Shown here: positions 51,135 to 59,396 of the stretch, piece after piece
Numbering within the stretch: position 1 is the stretch's first letter
Layout: the number at the start of each line of letters is the position of its first letter
Assembly (NCBI RefSeq): GCF_000761215.1
Contig: NZ_CP009438.1
Span: 1,458,501-1,522,500, forward strand
Direction: 5' to 3'
Source: Streptomyces glaucescens
Lineage (GTDB): Bacteria > Actinomycetota > Actinomycetes > Streptomycetales > Streptomycetaceae
Length of the DNA stretch: 64,000 bases
Program-made: the position numbers and the translations under genes
The notes under the pieces: model-generated
The model's input: the letters and a program-made list of their open reading frames with translations, nothing else
What the model was told of the DNA's origin: nothing
Database searches by the model: none

Positions 51135-52499
51135 TCACATCCGTTCGAAGGAGCGGCGCAGCTCCCAGTCGGTCACGGCGGCGTCGAAGGCGGCCAGTTC
51201 GACACGCGCCATGTTGGCGTAGTGGCCGACCACGTCGGCACCGAACGCGGCCCTGGCGACGGGGCTGTTCTCCCACAGGACGGCGGCTTCCCGGAGGGTG
51301 GCGGGGACCCGCTCGTACCCGGCGGTGTAGGCGTTGCCCGTGCATGCCTCGGGCAGTTCCCGTTCCCGCTCGACGCCGTCGAGGCCCGCCGCGATCATCG
51401 CGGCGACCGCGAGGTACGGGTTGACGTCGCCGCCGGGGAGCCGGTTCTCGAAGCGCAGGGAGGGTCCGTGGCCGACGACGCGCAGGGCGCAGGTGCGGTT
51501 GTCGTGGCCCCAGGCGACGGCGGTCGGGGCGAAGGAGCCCGGCTGGAACCGCTTGTAGGAGTTGATGTGGGGGGCGTGGAGGAGGGTGAGGTCGCGCAGG
51601 GCGGTGAGCTGTCCGGCGAGGAAGTGCCGCATCAGCGGGGACATGCCGTCCGGGCCGTCCCCGGCGAAGGCGGGACGTCCTTCGGTGTCGGTCACCGACA
51701 GGTGGATGTGGCAGGAGTTGCCCTCGCGCTCGTTGTACTTCGCCATGAAGGTCAGGGACATGCCCTCCTGGGCGGCGATCTCCTTGGCGCCGGTCTTGTA
51801 GACCGCGTGCTGGTCGCAGGTGACCAGGGCCTCGTCGTAGCGGAAGACGATCTCGTGCTGGCCCGGGTTGCACTCGCCCTTCGCGGACTCGACGGTCATC
51901 CCGGCACCCGCCATCTCGTTGCGGATGCGGCGCAGCAGCGGCTCGATCCGGCCGGTGCCGAGGACGGAGTAGTCGATGTTGTACTGGTTGGCGGGGGTCA
52001 GGCCCCGGTAGTTCGCGTCCCAGGCCTGCTCGTAGGTGTCCTTGAAGACGATGAACTCCAGCTCCGTGCCGACCTGCGCGGTCAGGCCCAGCTCGGCGAG
52101 CCGGTCCAGCTGGCGGCGCAGTATCTGCCGGGGCGCGGCGGTCACCGGGGAGCCGTCCGCCCAGGCGAGGTCGGCCACGGCGAGGGCGGTGCCCGGGTTC
52201 CAGGGGACGCGGCGCAGGGTGGCCAGGTCGGGGTGCATGGCGAAGTCGCCGTAGCCGCTGTCCCAGGAGGACATGGCGTAGCCGTCGACGGGGTTCATCT
52301 CGGCGTCGACGGCGAGCAGGTAGTTGCAGCCCTCGGTGCCGTGTCTCATCACCTCGTCGAGGAAGAAGCGCGCGGCGAACCGCTTGCCCTGGAGGCGTCC
52401 CTGCATGTCGGGGAAGGCCAGGACGACGGTGTCGATCTCACCGCCCGCGACGAGGGCGTGCAGCTCCTCGGCACCGAGCGGGGGTGTGCGGTCTGCCAC
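51135..52499 (-). CDS. glnA4: Glutamine synthetase-like gamma-glutamylamide synthetase (GlnA4)
   Basis: The 454-residue protein is a glutamine synthetase-fold ligase. It has the beta-grasp N-domain (DTVVLAFPDMQGRLQGKRF), TELEFIVF, the ammonium/adenylate block ESAKGECNPGQHEIVF, HIHLS in the ATP site and LRFENRLPGGDVNPYL. It resembles the GlnA4 type, which has been reported in S. coelicolor to form gamma-glutamylethanolamide; other members use polyamines. The Tyr/Ala adenylylation tail of primary enzymes is absent. GTG 52499 has AAGGAGG 8 bases before it. Divergent regulator, downstream ALDH and SDR, and a gamma-glutamyl hydrolase nearby support amine catabolism. Confidence 0.9.
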   Translation of the reverse strand: MADRTPPLGAEELHALVAGGEIDTVVLAFPDMQGRLQGKRFAARFFLDEVMRHGTEGCNYLLAVDAEMNPVDGYAMSSWDSGYGDFAMHPDLATLRRVPWNPGTALAVADLAWADGSPVTAAPRQILRRQLDRLAELGLTAQVGTELEFIVFKDTYEQAWDANYRGLTPANQYNIDYSVLGTGRIEPLLRRIRNEMAGAGMTVESAKGECNPGQHEIVFRYDEALVTCDQHAVYKTGAKEIAAQEGMSLTFMAKYNEREGNSCHIHLSVTDTEGRPAFAGDGPDGMSPLMRHFLAGQLTALRDLTLLHAPHINSYKRFQPGSFAPTAVAWGHDNRTCALRVVGHGPSLRFENRLPGGDVNPYLAVAAMIAAGLDGVERERELPEACTGNAYTAGYERVPATLREAAVLWENSPVARAAFGADVVGHYANMARVELAAFDAAVTDWELRRSFERM

Positions 52500-52575
52500 G
52501 GGGAGGGCCTCCTTCGGTCAGCCGGGAGCCCTAAGGTATGAGCGGGAACCATTGCTGGGAAGGGGGCACGGCCAC

Positions 52576-53334
52576 ATGCCACTGGATCCGGTGGACCCGG
52601 CCGGCGCCGGCGCCGTCCCGCCGGGCGGGGACCGGCTTGCCCCGGTGCTGCGCCCCGTGCGGGCCGGCAACGGCTTCGAGGAGGCGCTGGAGCAGATCCT
52701 CCAGGTGGTCCGGCTCGGCCTGGTGCCCGGCGGCGGGCGGCTGCCCCCCGAACGGGAGCTGGCGGAGCGGCTCGGGATCAGCCGGGTGACGCTGCGCGAG
52801 GTGCTGAAGGTCCTCCAGGACCAGGGGCTCGTGGAGTCGCGGCGCGGCCGGTACGGCGGCACGTTCGTGCGGGAGCGCGCGGACGCCGTCGGCGCGCACG
52901 AGTTGCGGCGCCGGATCGCCGGGGTCGACCTGGAGGACGTGCTGCGCTTCCGGGAGGTGCTGGAGACCGGCGCGGCCGGGCTCTGCGCCGCCCACGGCCT
53001 GACGGACGCCCAGGCGGGCCGGCTGCGCGAGGCGCTGGCCGGCACCCGGGACGCCCCGCTCGCCGGCTACCGGCGCCGGGACACCCTGCTGCACCTCACC
53101 CTCGCCGAGCTGTCCGGCTCCCCCACCCTGACCGCGCAGTACGCGGCGGTCCGGGCCACCGTGAACGACCTGCTCGACTGCATCCCGCTGCTGGTGCGCA
53201 ACCTGGAGCACTCCCAGCGCCAGCACACCGCGCTGGTGGAGGCGGTGCTCGACGGGGACGCCGACGGGGCACGGGAGATCATGCGGGAGCACTGCGCGGG
53301 GACGGCGGCCCTCCTGCGCGGGTTCCTGGGCTGA
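52576..53334 (+). CDS. GntR-family (FadR-type) regulator of the glnA4 group
   Basis: The 252-residue protein has a GntR winged helix (about 40-110: GGGRLPPERELAERLGISRVTLREVLKVLQDQGLVESRRG) and an all-helical FCD effector domain with metal-binding His in HLTLAELSGSP, HSQRQHTALV and REHCAG. FCD proteins sense carboxylates and related metabolites. It is divergent from glnA4, with only 76 bp between, so the shared region is its likely operator. ATG 52576 follows GAAGGGGG. Confidence 0.88.
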   Translation: MPLDPVDPAGAGAVPPGGDRLAPVLRPVRAGNGFEEALEQILQVVRLGLVPGGGRLPPERELAERLGISRVTLREVLKVLQDQGLVESRRGRYGGTFVRERADAVGAHELRRRIAGVDLEDVLRFREVLETGAAGLCAAHGLTDAQAGRLREALAGTRDAPLAGYRRRDTLLHLTLAELSGSPTLTAQYAAVRATVNDLLDCIPLLVRNLEHSQRQHTALVEAVLDGDADGAREIMREHCAGTAALLRGFLG

Positions 53335-53386
53335 ACGGCTCGCCGGGTGCCCGGGGTGAGCGGCTCGCCGCGTCGCGGAACGAGCC

Positions 53387-53438
53387 GCTCGCCTCGCGGT
53401 CCGGGCGTGAGGGGCTCGCCTCGCGGTCCGGGCGTGAG
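53387..53438. repeat. Tandem 25-bp direct repeat, period 27 bp
   Basis: GCTCGCCTCGCGGTCCGGGC with five further bases (53387-53411) is repeated exactly at 53414-53438 in the gap between the GntR gene and the hydrolase gene. Confidence 0.8.
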
Positions 53439-53527
53439 CGGCCCCCCGCGGGGTTTCCGGGACGAGCGGCTTGCCCGCGGCCCTCACCTCCGCAAAGGTG
53501 TGCGCTGAGTCCATTGCGGGAGGTCGG

Positions 53528-54268
53528 ATGACACACGGACGGCCGCTGATCGGCGTCAGCACCTATCTGGAGCCCCGGGTGCGCTGGGGCGTGTGGGACC
53601 TGGAGGCGGCGCTGCTGCCGGCCGGGTACCCGCGGCTGGTCCAGCGCGCGGGCGGGGTGGCCGCGCTGCTGCCGCCGGACGCGCCGGAGCACGCGACGGC
53701 GGCCGTGGCCCGGCTGGACGGACTGGTGATCGCGGGCGGCCCCGATGTGGACCCGCCGCGCTACGGCGCCGGACGCGACCCCCGCACCGGGCCTCCGGCG
53801 CACGCCCGGGACGCCTGGGAACTGGCCCTGATCCGGGCGGCCCTGGCGGCCGGGCTGCCGCTGCTCGGCATCTGCCGGGGCATGCAGCTGCTGAACGTGG
53901 CCCTGGGCGGCACCCTCACCCAGCACATCGACGGGCACGCCGAGGCCGTCGGCGTCGTCGGGCGGCACCCGGTCACGCCGGTCCCGGGCACCCGGTACGC
54001 CGCGCTCGTGCCCGAGGAGACCTCCGTACCGACGTACCACCACCAGGCCGTGGACCGCCTCGGCACCGGTCTGATCCCCTGCGCCCACGCCGCCGACGGC
54101 ACGGTCGAGGCGATCGAGCTCCCCGGCGCGGGCACCTGGACGCTGGGTGTCCAGTGGCACCCGGAGATGGGTGAGGACGTCCGCGTGATGCGTGGCCTGG
54201 CCGAGGCCGCCGTGCGGCGCGGCCGTCATGCGGGCCGCCCCGCCGAAGCCGCGGTCACCGCGCCCTGA
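53528..54268 (+). CDS. Gamma-glutamyl-GABA hydrolase family class I glutamine amidotransferase (PuuD-like)
   Basis: The 246-residue protein has the class I glutaminase set: nucleophile Cys116 in LGICRGMQ, His211 and Glu213 in VQWHPE, and GGPDVDPPRYG near the N-terminus, typical of the peptidase C26/PuuD branch. It would hydrolyse a gamma-glutamyl amide, the reverse of GlnA4-type chemistry, and complete release of glutamate. ATG 53528 follows GGGAGG. It lies 193 bp beyond the regulator, past a tandem repeat. Confidence 0.9.
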   Translation: MTHGRPLIGVSTYLEPRVRWGVWDLEAALLPAGYPRLVQRAGGVAALLPPDAPEHATAAVARLDGLVIAGGPDVDPPRYGAGRDPRTGPPAHARDAWELALIRAALAAGLPLLGICRGMQLLNVALGGTLTQHIDGHAEAVGVVGRHPVTPVPGTRYAALVPEETSVPTYHHQAVDRLGTGLIPCAHAADGTVEAIELPGAGTWTLGVQWHPEMGEDVRVMRGLAEAAVRRGRHAGRPAEAAVTAP

Positions 54269-54283
54269 CCCGAGCGCGACCCC

Positions 54284-54405
54284 GCACCGAGACGGCGGCG
54301 AGCACACCGTGACCCGGGCCGCCCCGCCGAGACCGCGGCGAGCGGGCCACCGTCCAGGCAGCACACCGAGCACCGAGACCGCGGCGAGCACACCGTGACC
54401 CGGGC
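54284..54405. repeat. Pair of 36-bp direct repeats after the hydrolase gene
   Basis: The 36 bp at 54284-54319 recurs at 54370-54405 with one mismatch; the copies are 86 bp apart, start to start. They lie in the gap between the hydrolase and the LysR gene. The core is GCGGCGAGCACACCGTGACC. Confidence 0.75.
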
Positions 54406-54442
54406 GGGGCGGCGGCCGTCGCCGGTCCGGGACGCCCGGCCG

Positions 54443-55390
54443 CTACCCCTGGGTCAGTGAGAGCAGGTCGCGGGCCGGGCCCGCCGGGCGGTGACCGGCG
54501 CGCCAGACGGCTCGCAGGTCACGGCGCAGGCCGATCCGGTCGACGGGGACGCTGACCAGCCGGCGGGTGGACAGCTCCTCGCGCACGGAGAGTTCGCTGA
54601 GCACCGCGGGGCCCGCGCCGGCGACGGCGGAGGCCTTCACGGCGGTGGTGGAGGAGAGCTCGATCAGGGGGCGGGCGAGCCCGCCGAGGGCGGCGTCGAG
54701 GACCTGGCGGGTGCCGGAGCCCTTCTCACGCAGGACCAGCGGGGTGGCGGCGAGTTCCTCGGCCGGGAGGGGCTTGCCGCGGCGGGCCCAGGCGTGGCCG
54801 GGGGCCGTGACGACGATGAGCTGGTCGTGCGCGACGACCACCGAGTCCAGCCCGGCCGGTACCGTCAGCCCCTCCACGAAGCCCAGGTCGGCCTCGTGGG
54901 CGAGCAGCCGCTCGGCGACCGCCGCCGAGTTGCCCGCGAGCAGGGACACGGCCGTGTCGGGCCGCTGGGCGCGCAGGGCGAGCAGCCAGCCGGGCAGCAG
55001 GTACTCGGCGATGGTCATGCTGGCCGCCACCCGCAGTCGCGAGTCCCGCCGGTGCCGCAGCGCCTGCGCGCCGGCGTCGAACGCCTCGGCCGCCTCGACG
55101 ACCCGCCGGGCCCAGTCGGTGACGAGGGCTCCCGCGTCGGTGAGCCGGGAGCCGCGCGGCGAGCGGTCGACCAGGGCCACGCCCAGCTGGCGTTCCATGG
55201 AGCGGATCCGGCTGCTGGCGGCGGGCTGGGTGATGCCGACCTCGCGGGCCGCGGCGCCGAGGCTGCCCAGCCGGGCCACGGCCAGCAGCAGCTCCAGGGC
55301 GCCGAGGTCGGGCACCCGGTGCGCCAGCGAGCCGGCCGGGACGGACGCGTCCGGCCCGTTCGGCCCTCGGGTGTCACTCGCACTGCTCAT
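54443..55390 (-). CDS. LysR-type regulator
   Basis: The 315-residue protein has an N-terminal LysR winged helix (ALELLLAVARLGSLGAAAREV then GITQPAASSRIRSMERQLG, about 31-70) and the effector-binding domain (LRVAASMTIAEYLLPGWL onward). It is divergent from a TDT-family transporter, which it probably activates. ATG 55390 overlaps an ATAA-N7-TTAT palindrome that is a good autoregulatory site. Confidence 0.92.
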   Translation of the reverse strand: MSSASDTRGPNGPDASVPAGSLAHRVPDLGALELLLAVARLGSLGAAAREVGITQPAASSRIRSMERQLGVALVDRSPRGSRLTDAGALVTDWARRVVEAAEAFDAGAQALRHRRDSRLRVAASMTIAEYLLPGWLLALRAQRPDTAVSLLAGNSAAVAERLLAHEADLGFVEGLTVPAGLDSVVVAHDQLIVVTAPGHAWARRGKPLPAEELAATPLVLREKGSGTRQVLDAALGGLARPLIELSSTTAVKASAVAGAGPAVLSELSVREELSTRRLVSVPVDRIGLRRDLRAVWRAGHRPAGPARDLLSLTQG

Positions 55391-55403
55391 AAGGTCAGTT
55401 TAT
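55389..55403. promoter_or_regulatory. LysR-type site between the regulator and transporter
   Basis: ATAAGGTCAGTTTAT is an interrupted palindrome (ATAA, 7 bp, TTAT) in the short divergent gap. It overlaps the regulator start, where LysR proteins often autorepress, and lies about 58 bp before the transporter start. Confidence 0.5.
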
Positions 55404-55460
55404 GCCCTCATAGAGACATCATCCCTGGTGGGAGCCGCCCTGGTGGGAGACGGTGGAGGC

Positions 55461-56585
55461 ATGATCACCGCAGTCCGCCACCTCGGCCCCAACTGGTACG
55501 CCTCCGTGATGGGGACCTCCGTCGTCGGCACGGCGGGCGCCGCGCTCCCGCCGGCCGTTCCGGGACTGCGCACCGCCTGCACCGCCGTCTGGGCCGTCGC
55601 CCTGGTCCTGCTGCTGGCCCTGCTCGCCGCCCGCGCCCTGCACTGGACGCACCACCGCGACCAGGCCCGCGCCCACCTCCTCGATCCGGCCACGGCCCCC
55701 TTCCACGGCTGCCTGGCCATGGCCCTGGTGTCGGTGGGCGGCGGCACCCTGACGCTCGGCCGGGACTGGCTCGGCGGCACGGCGGCGGTCGCCCTCGGCG
55801 CGGTGCTGTTCACGGCCGGGACGGCGATCGGGCTGGCGGTCGCGGTCACGGTCCCGTACCTGATGGCGGTACGCCACCGGGTGCGGCCCGAGCAGGCGAC
55901 ACCCGTCTGGCTGCTGCCGCTGGTCGCCCCGATGGTGTCGGCGGCGGTCGGACCGCTCCTGGTGCCGCATCTGCCGCCGGGGCAGGCCCGCGAGACGCTG
56001 CTGTTCGCCTGCGTCGGGCTGTTCGGGCTGAGTCTCCTCGCCACCTCGCTGATGCTGCCGCTGGTCTTCGCCCGGCTGGTGACGGGAGGTCCGCTGCCGC
56101 TCGCCCTGACCCCGACCCTCTTCCTGGTGCTGGGCCCGCTGGGCCAGTCCACCACCGCGGTGGGCATGTTCGCGGACACCGCCCCGAGTGCCGTACCGCA
56201 CGCGGCCGGGCCCGCCTTCACCCTGCCCGCCGTGCTGTACGGGGTGCCGGTGATGGGGTTCGCGATGCTGTGGCTGGGTCTCGCCACGGCGCACGTGGTA
56301 CGGGCCCGGCGGCAGGGCATGGGCTTCACGCTGACCTGGTGGGCGTTCACCTTCCCGGTCGGCACCTGTGTCACCGGGGCGCAGTCCCTGGCCCGCCACA
56401 CCGGGCTGGTCGCGTTCGACGGGCTCGCGGTGCTGCTGTACGGCGGGCTGGTCGCCGCCTGGGCCACGGCCGCCGTGCGGACGGCGGGCGGACTGCTCAG
56501 CGGACGGCTGCTCGCAGCGCCGCGCCCAGCACCCGTGGTGCTTCGGCCAGCGACGGCCCGTACCACGTCAGGTGCCGTCCGCTGA
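55461..56585 (+). CDS. TDT family transporter (TehA/SLAC1-like anion channel or dicarboxylate carrier)
   Basis: The 374-residue protein has ten membrane helices. It opens with NWYASVMGTSVVGTAGAALP and continues with FHGCLAMALVSVGGG and GPLGQSTTAVGMFADTAP, which resemble the TDT family (tellurite resistance/dicarboxylate transporters, SLAC1-like). The ion cannot be read from the sequence. ATG 55461 follows GGTGGAGG. It is divergent from LysR; its 3' end overlaps the convergent metal-receptor gene by 89 bp. Confidence 0.85.
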   Translation: MITAVRHLGPNWYASVMGTSVVGTAGAALPPAVPGLRTACTAVWAVALVLLLALLAARALHWTHHRDQARAHLLDPATAPFHGCLAMALVSVGGGTLTLGRDWLGGTAAVALGAVLFTAGTAIGLAVAVTVPYLMAVRHRVRPEQATPVWLLPLVAPMVSAAVGPLLVPHLPPGQARETLLFACVGLFGLSLLATSLMLPLVFARLVTGGPLPLALTPTLFLVLGPLGQSTTAVGMFADTAPSAVPHAAGPAFTLPAVLYGVPVMGFAMLWLGLATAHVVRARRQGMGFTLTWWAFTFPVGTCVTGAQSLARHTGLVAFDGLAVLLYGGLVAAWATAAVRTAGGLLSGRLLAAPRPAPVVLRPATARTTSGAVR

Positions 56586-57222
56586 CCAGTGCGCAGGGCA
56601 GTCCAGGGAAGGCCTCGGGGCCGTCGCCGGCGGCGAACCGGTAGGGCTCGTCGGGGAGCACGACCAGGTCCGGGCGGGCCGCGGTCAGCTCGCCGAGCGG
56701 GACGCGGGGGTAACGGTCGGCGTGGCCGGCGTACAGGTGGTCGACCCCGAGCCGGGCGAGCACGTCGCCCGCGAAGGTGTCCCGGCCCAGCACCATCCAC
56801 GGCCGCCGCCAGACCGGCACCACGGCCGTCGTGCGCCGCTCGGGGACCGGCGGGGCCGCCCAGGCCGCCTCCGCCTCGTCCAGCCAGCGGGGCCGGCCCG
56901 GCGCACCGCACGCGGCCAGCACCCGGGCCAGCTCGCGGAAGGCCCGCGGCACGTCCCGCACCTCGGTCACCAGCACCTCGACGCCCGCCGCGCGCAGGGC
57001 GTCCAGGTCGGGGGCCCGGTTCTCCTCCTCGTTGGCGATCACCAGGTCGGGGGCGAGGGCGAGGATCCGCTCGATGGCCGGGTTCTTGGTGCCACCGACG
57101 CGGGCGACGCCGAGGCCCGCCGGATGGCTGCACCAGTCGGTGACGCCGGCCAGCGCCCCGGGCACGGTCGCGGCCACCGCCTCGGTGAGCGACGGCACCA
57201 GGGAGACGACCCGCGGTCTCAC
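56497..57222 (-). CDS. Helical-backbone metal receptor (BtuF-like), no signal peptide
   Basis: The 241-residue protein matches the periplasmic-binding-protein type III fold (VVSLVPSLTEAVAATVPGAL, GGTKNPAIERILALAPDLVIANEEENR) of BtuF/FhuD-type receptors for corrinoids, heme or siderophores, but lacks any signal or lipobox. It is therefore cytosolic, or exported by an unknown route. GTG 57222 overlaps the stop of the XRE-cupin gene (GTGA), making a two-gene operon. No ABC permease is nearby. Confidence 0.83.
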   Translation of the reverse strand: MRPRVVSLVPSLTEAVAATVPGALAGVTDWCSHPAGLGVARVGGTKNPAIERILALAPDLVIANEEENRAPDLDALRAAGVEVLVTEVRDVPRAFRELARVLAACGAPGRPRWLDEAEAAWAAPPVPERRTTAVVPVWRRPWMVLGRDTFAGDVLARLGVDHLYAGHADRYPRVPLGELTAARPDLVVLPDEPYRFAAGDGPEAFPGLPCALVSGRHLTWYGPSLAEAPRVLGAALRAAVR

Positions 57223-57785
57223 CGATGCCGGTCCTGGACAGCCTCGATGTGCTCCGCAACGGCCACGACGAGCACCCGGGTCTCGGGCACGGTGGCCCGC
57301 CAGCGGTGCCGGACACCGCCGGTGAGGTACAGGGTGTCCCCGCGGCCGAGCCGGTACGCGCGGCCCTCCGCCTCGATCTCGACGGCGCCGTCCGCGACGT
57401 ACATCAACTGGTCGTTGCGGTGCTGGAACTCACGGCCCGCGTCATGGTCGCCGGTGAACTCCGAGGCGTGCATCTGGTGGTGGCCGCGGACCAGCGAGCG
57501 CACCTGCGGCAGGGGCACCGGCTCGGTCTCCTCCGCGCGGACCACGTCGACGCTGCACGCCGGGTCGGCGGCGGCGAGGAGTTCCACGGCGGTGGTGCGC
57601 AGCGCGTCGGCGACCTTCTCCAGGGAGCTGCGGCTGGGCCGCGCGCGGTCGTTCTCGACCTGGCTCAGGAAGGGCACCGACAGGCCGCTGCGCTCGGCCA
57701 CGACGGCGAGGGTGAGCTCCAGGGCCCGGCGCCGCCGCCGGACGGCCGCGCCCACCCGAAGGGGCTGCTCTTTGTGGTCGCCCAT
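57219..57785 (-). CDS. XRE-family regulator with cupin domain
   Basis: The 188-residue protein has an N-terminal HTH (ELTLAVVAERSGLSVPFLSQVENDRARPSRSSLEKVADAL, 23-62) and a C-terminal cupin (FQHRNDQLMYVADGAVEIEAEGRAYRLG then DTLYLTGGVRHRWRA). The two His/Gln positions of a metal site are partly present (His166 region), so it may bind a metal or small molecule. It is coupled to the metal-receptor gene, so it could act in sensing the same ligand. The upstream 530 bp hold no other gene. Confidence 0.88.
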   Translation of the reverse strand: MGDHKEQPLRVGAAVRRRRRALELTLAVVAERSGLSVPFLSQVENDRARPSRSSLEKVADALRTTAVELLAAADPACSVDVVRAEETEPVPLPQVRSLVRGHHQMHASEFTGDHDAGREFQHRNDQLMYVADGAVEIEAEGRAYRLGRGDTLYLTGGVRHRWRATVPETRVLVVAVAEHIEAVQDRHR

Positions 57786-58315
57786 CGCTCCGGCTCCCTC
57801 CTTCGCTCGTCGTGTCCCCGCTCGTCGCGCGCCTGCCGACGAGTAGTTGTCTGCACCCTACGCATGTTCGGCAAACCGATTCAGGGCCCCGTCACATCGT
57901 CGGCACACTGCGTGGGGTGGGACCTCACAGTTCGCGCCAGTGGATCAGCGGTCCGCGCGCCGCGGGAGGGCGGCCCCGGACCGGCACCGACCCTCGAACC
58001 GTACGAGCGTTCGCTCGTTCTTTTCAATGCGGGCGCGGTCCGCGATGTTCCTGGCCGCCGCCGGGTCCCGCCGGGGCATGGGCGTAGCGCTGTGTGGTTG
58101 TCCGAATCCCTCTCGTACGTCCGCCGTACACGAAAGGGGCGGGCCGCACCGCGTCGTGTGGCCCGCCCTCGCCCGGGCGGCCGGGTCCGTCAGGCCACCT
58201 CCGGGGCGGCCCCTGCCCGGGCCGCCCGGCCACGGCAAGCGGGCCGGTTCACCGGGGAGGCGCGGGACGCAACGCGTCGCCGGCGCGGACCCGCCTGTCG
58301 GTGGCGTACGGCATG
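57786..58315. other. 530-bp divergent intergenic region with a hairpin
   Basis: Between the XRE-cupin gene and the exonuclease gene I see no convincing protein or RNA gene. A short hairpin lies at 58003-58025. Bases at about 58100-58120 look like a tRNA T-loop but no tRNA fold is present around them. Confidence 0.5.
58003..58025 (+). terminator. Short hairpin followed by TCTTTTC
   Basis: ACGAGCG (58003-58009) and CGCTCGT (58012-58018) pair perfectly over a 2-base loop, then TCTTTTC. No plus-strand gene ends just before it, so it may end a leader or small RNA. Confidence 0.3.
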
Positions 58316-59245
58316 ATGCGAGGCGTGACCGGACGACTGATGCTCCTCGACACCGCCTCGCTCTACTTCCGCGCCTACTTCGGTGTGCCGGAGTCCGTGA
58401 AGGCCCCGGACGGCACGCCGGTGAACGCCGTGCGCGGCCTGCTGGAGTTCATCGACCGGCTGGTCAAGGACCACCGTCCCGCGCACCTGGTGGCCTGCAT
58501 GGACGCCGACTGGCGCCCGAAGTGGCGGGTCGACCTGATCCCCTCCTACAAGGCGCACCGCGTCGCCGAGGAGCGCCCGGCGGGCCCGGACCAGGAGGAG
58601 GTGCCGGACACCCTGTCCCCGCAGGTCCCGGTCATCGAGGCGGTGCTCGACGCGCTCGGCATCGCCCGGGTGGGCGTCGAGGGGTACGAGGCGGACGACG
58701 TCATCGGCACCTTCACCGCCCGCGCCACCGGTCCGGTGGACATCGTCACCGGCGACCGCGACCTGTACCAGCTGGTGGACGACGCGCGCGGGGTGCGCGT
58801 GCTGTATCCGCTCAAGGGCGTCGGCACCCTGCAGATCACCGATGAGGCGTGGCTGCGCGAGAAGTACGGCGTGGACGGCGGCGGGTACGCGGACCTGGCG
58901 CTGCTGCGCGGCGACCCGAGCGACGGGCTGCCGGGCGTGGCCGGCATCGGCGAGAAGACGGCCGCCAAGCTGCTCGCCGAGTTCGGCGACCTGGCGGGGA
59001 TCCTCGCGGCCGTGGAGGACCCGCGCGCCAGGCTCACGCCGGCGCAGCGCAGGCGGCTGACGGAGGCCCGGCCGTACCTGGCGGTCGCCCCGAAGGTGGT
59101 CCGGGTCGCCGGCGACGTCCCGCTGCCCGAGGTCGACACCGCCCTGCCGCGCGCCCCGCGCGACCCCGAGGCGGTCGAGGCGATCGGCGAGCGGTGGGGG
59201 CTGGGTGGTTCCCTGCGGCGCCTGCTGATGACTCTGGGCGCCTGA
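58316..59245 (+). CDS. 5'-3' exonuclease (FEN/Pol I N-domain-like)
   Basis: The 309-residue protein matches the stand-alone 5'-3' exonuclease family: LMLLDTASLYFRAYF, ACMDADWRPKWRVDLIPSYK, EGYEADDVIGTF, IVTGDRDLYQLVDD and the helix-hairpin-helix GVAGIGEKTAAKLLAEFG. Asp residues in these blocks bind two metal ions for flap or 5'-end cleavage, as in Okazaki-fragment processing. Start: ATG 58316 (one of a pair of ATG codons) or GTG 58325; none has a clear ribosome-binding site. Confidence 0.9.
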   Translation: MRGVTGRLMLLDTASLYFRAYFGVPESVKAPDGTPVNAVRGLLEFIDRLVKDHRPAHLVACMDADWRPKWRVDLIPSYKAHRVAEERPAGPDQEEVPDTLSPQVPVIEAVLDALGIARVGVEGYEADDVIGTFTARATGPVDIVTGDRDLYQLVDDARGVRVLYPLKGVGTLQITDEAWLREKYGVDGGGYADLALLRGDPSDGLPGVAGIGEKTAAKLLAEFGDLAGILAAVEDPRARLTPAQRRRLTEARPYLAVAPKVVRVAGDVPLPEVDTALPRAPRDPEAVEAIGERWGLGGSLRRLLMTLGA

Positions 59246-59356
59246 GGGTACCCGGTCGCTCGCCGGGACGCCGCGCCGGCGCCCGGCGCGTGCTCCCGGA
59301 GGCGACGCGCATGTGCGACCGGCATGGAGTGGTGCGGGCCGAGCGGCGGGAATGCT

Positions 59357-59376
59357 AACTTAGGCAAGCCTAAGTT
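59357..59376 (+). promoter_or_regulatory. Iron box (DmdR/IdeR operator)
   Basis: AACTTAGGCAAGCCTAAGTT is a 20-bp near-perfect palindrome matching the actinobacterial iron box TTAGGTTAGGCTAACCTAA. It lies 21-40 bp before the siderophore-interacting protein start and would block its promoter when iron is plentiful. Confidence 0.9.
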
Positions 59377-59396
59377 GAGGGATCAGGGAGGCCGTC

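Noticed and set aside
58090..58125. tRNA-like T-loop bases
   Set aside because: No acceptor, D or anticodon stems can be paired around them.
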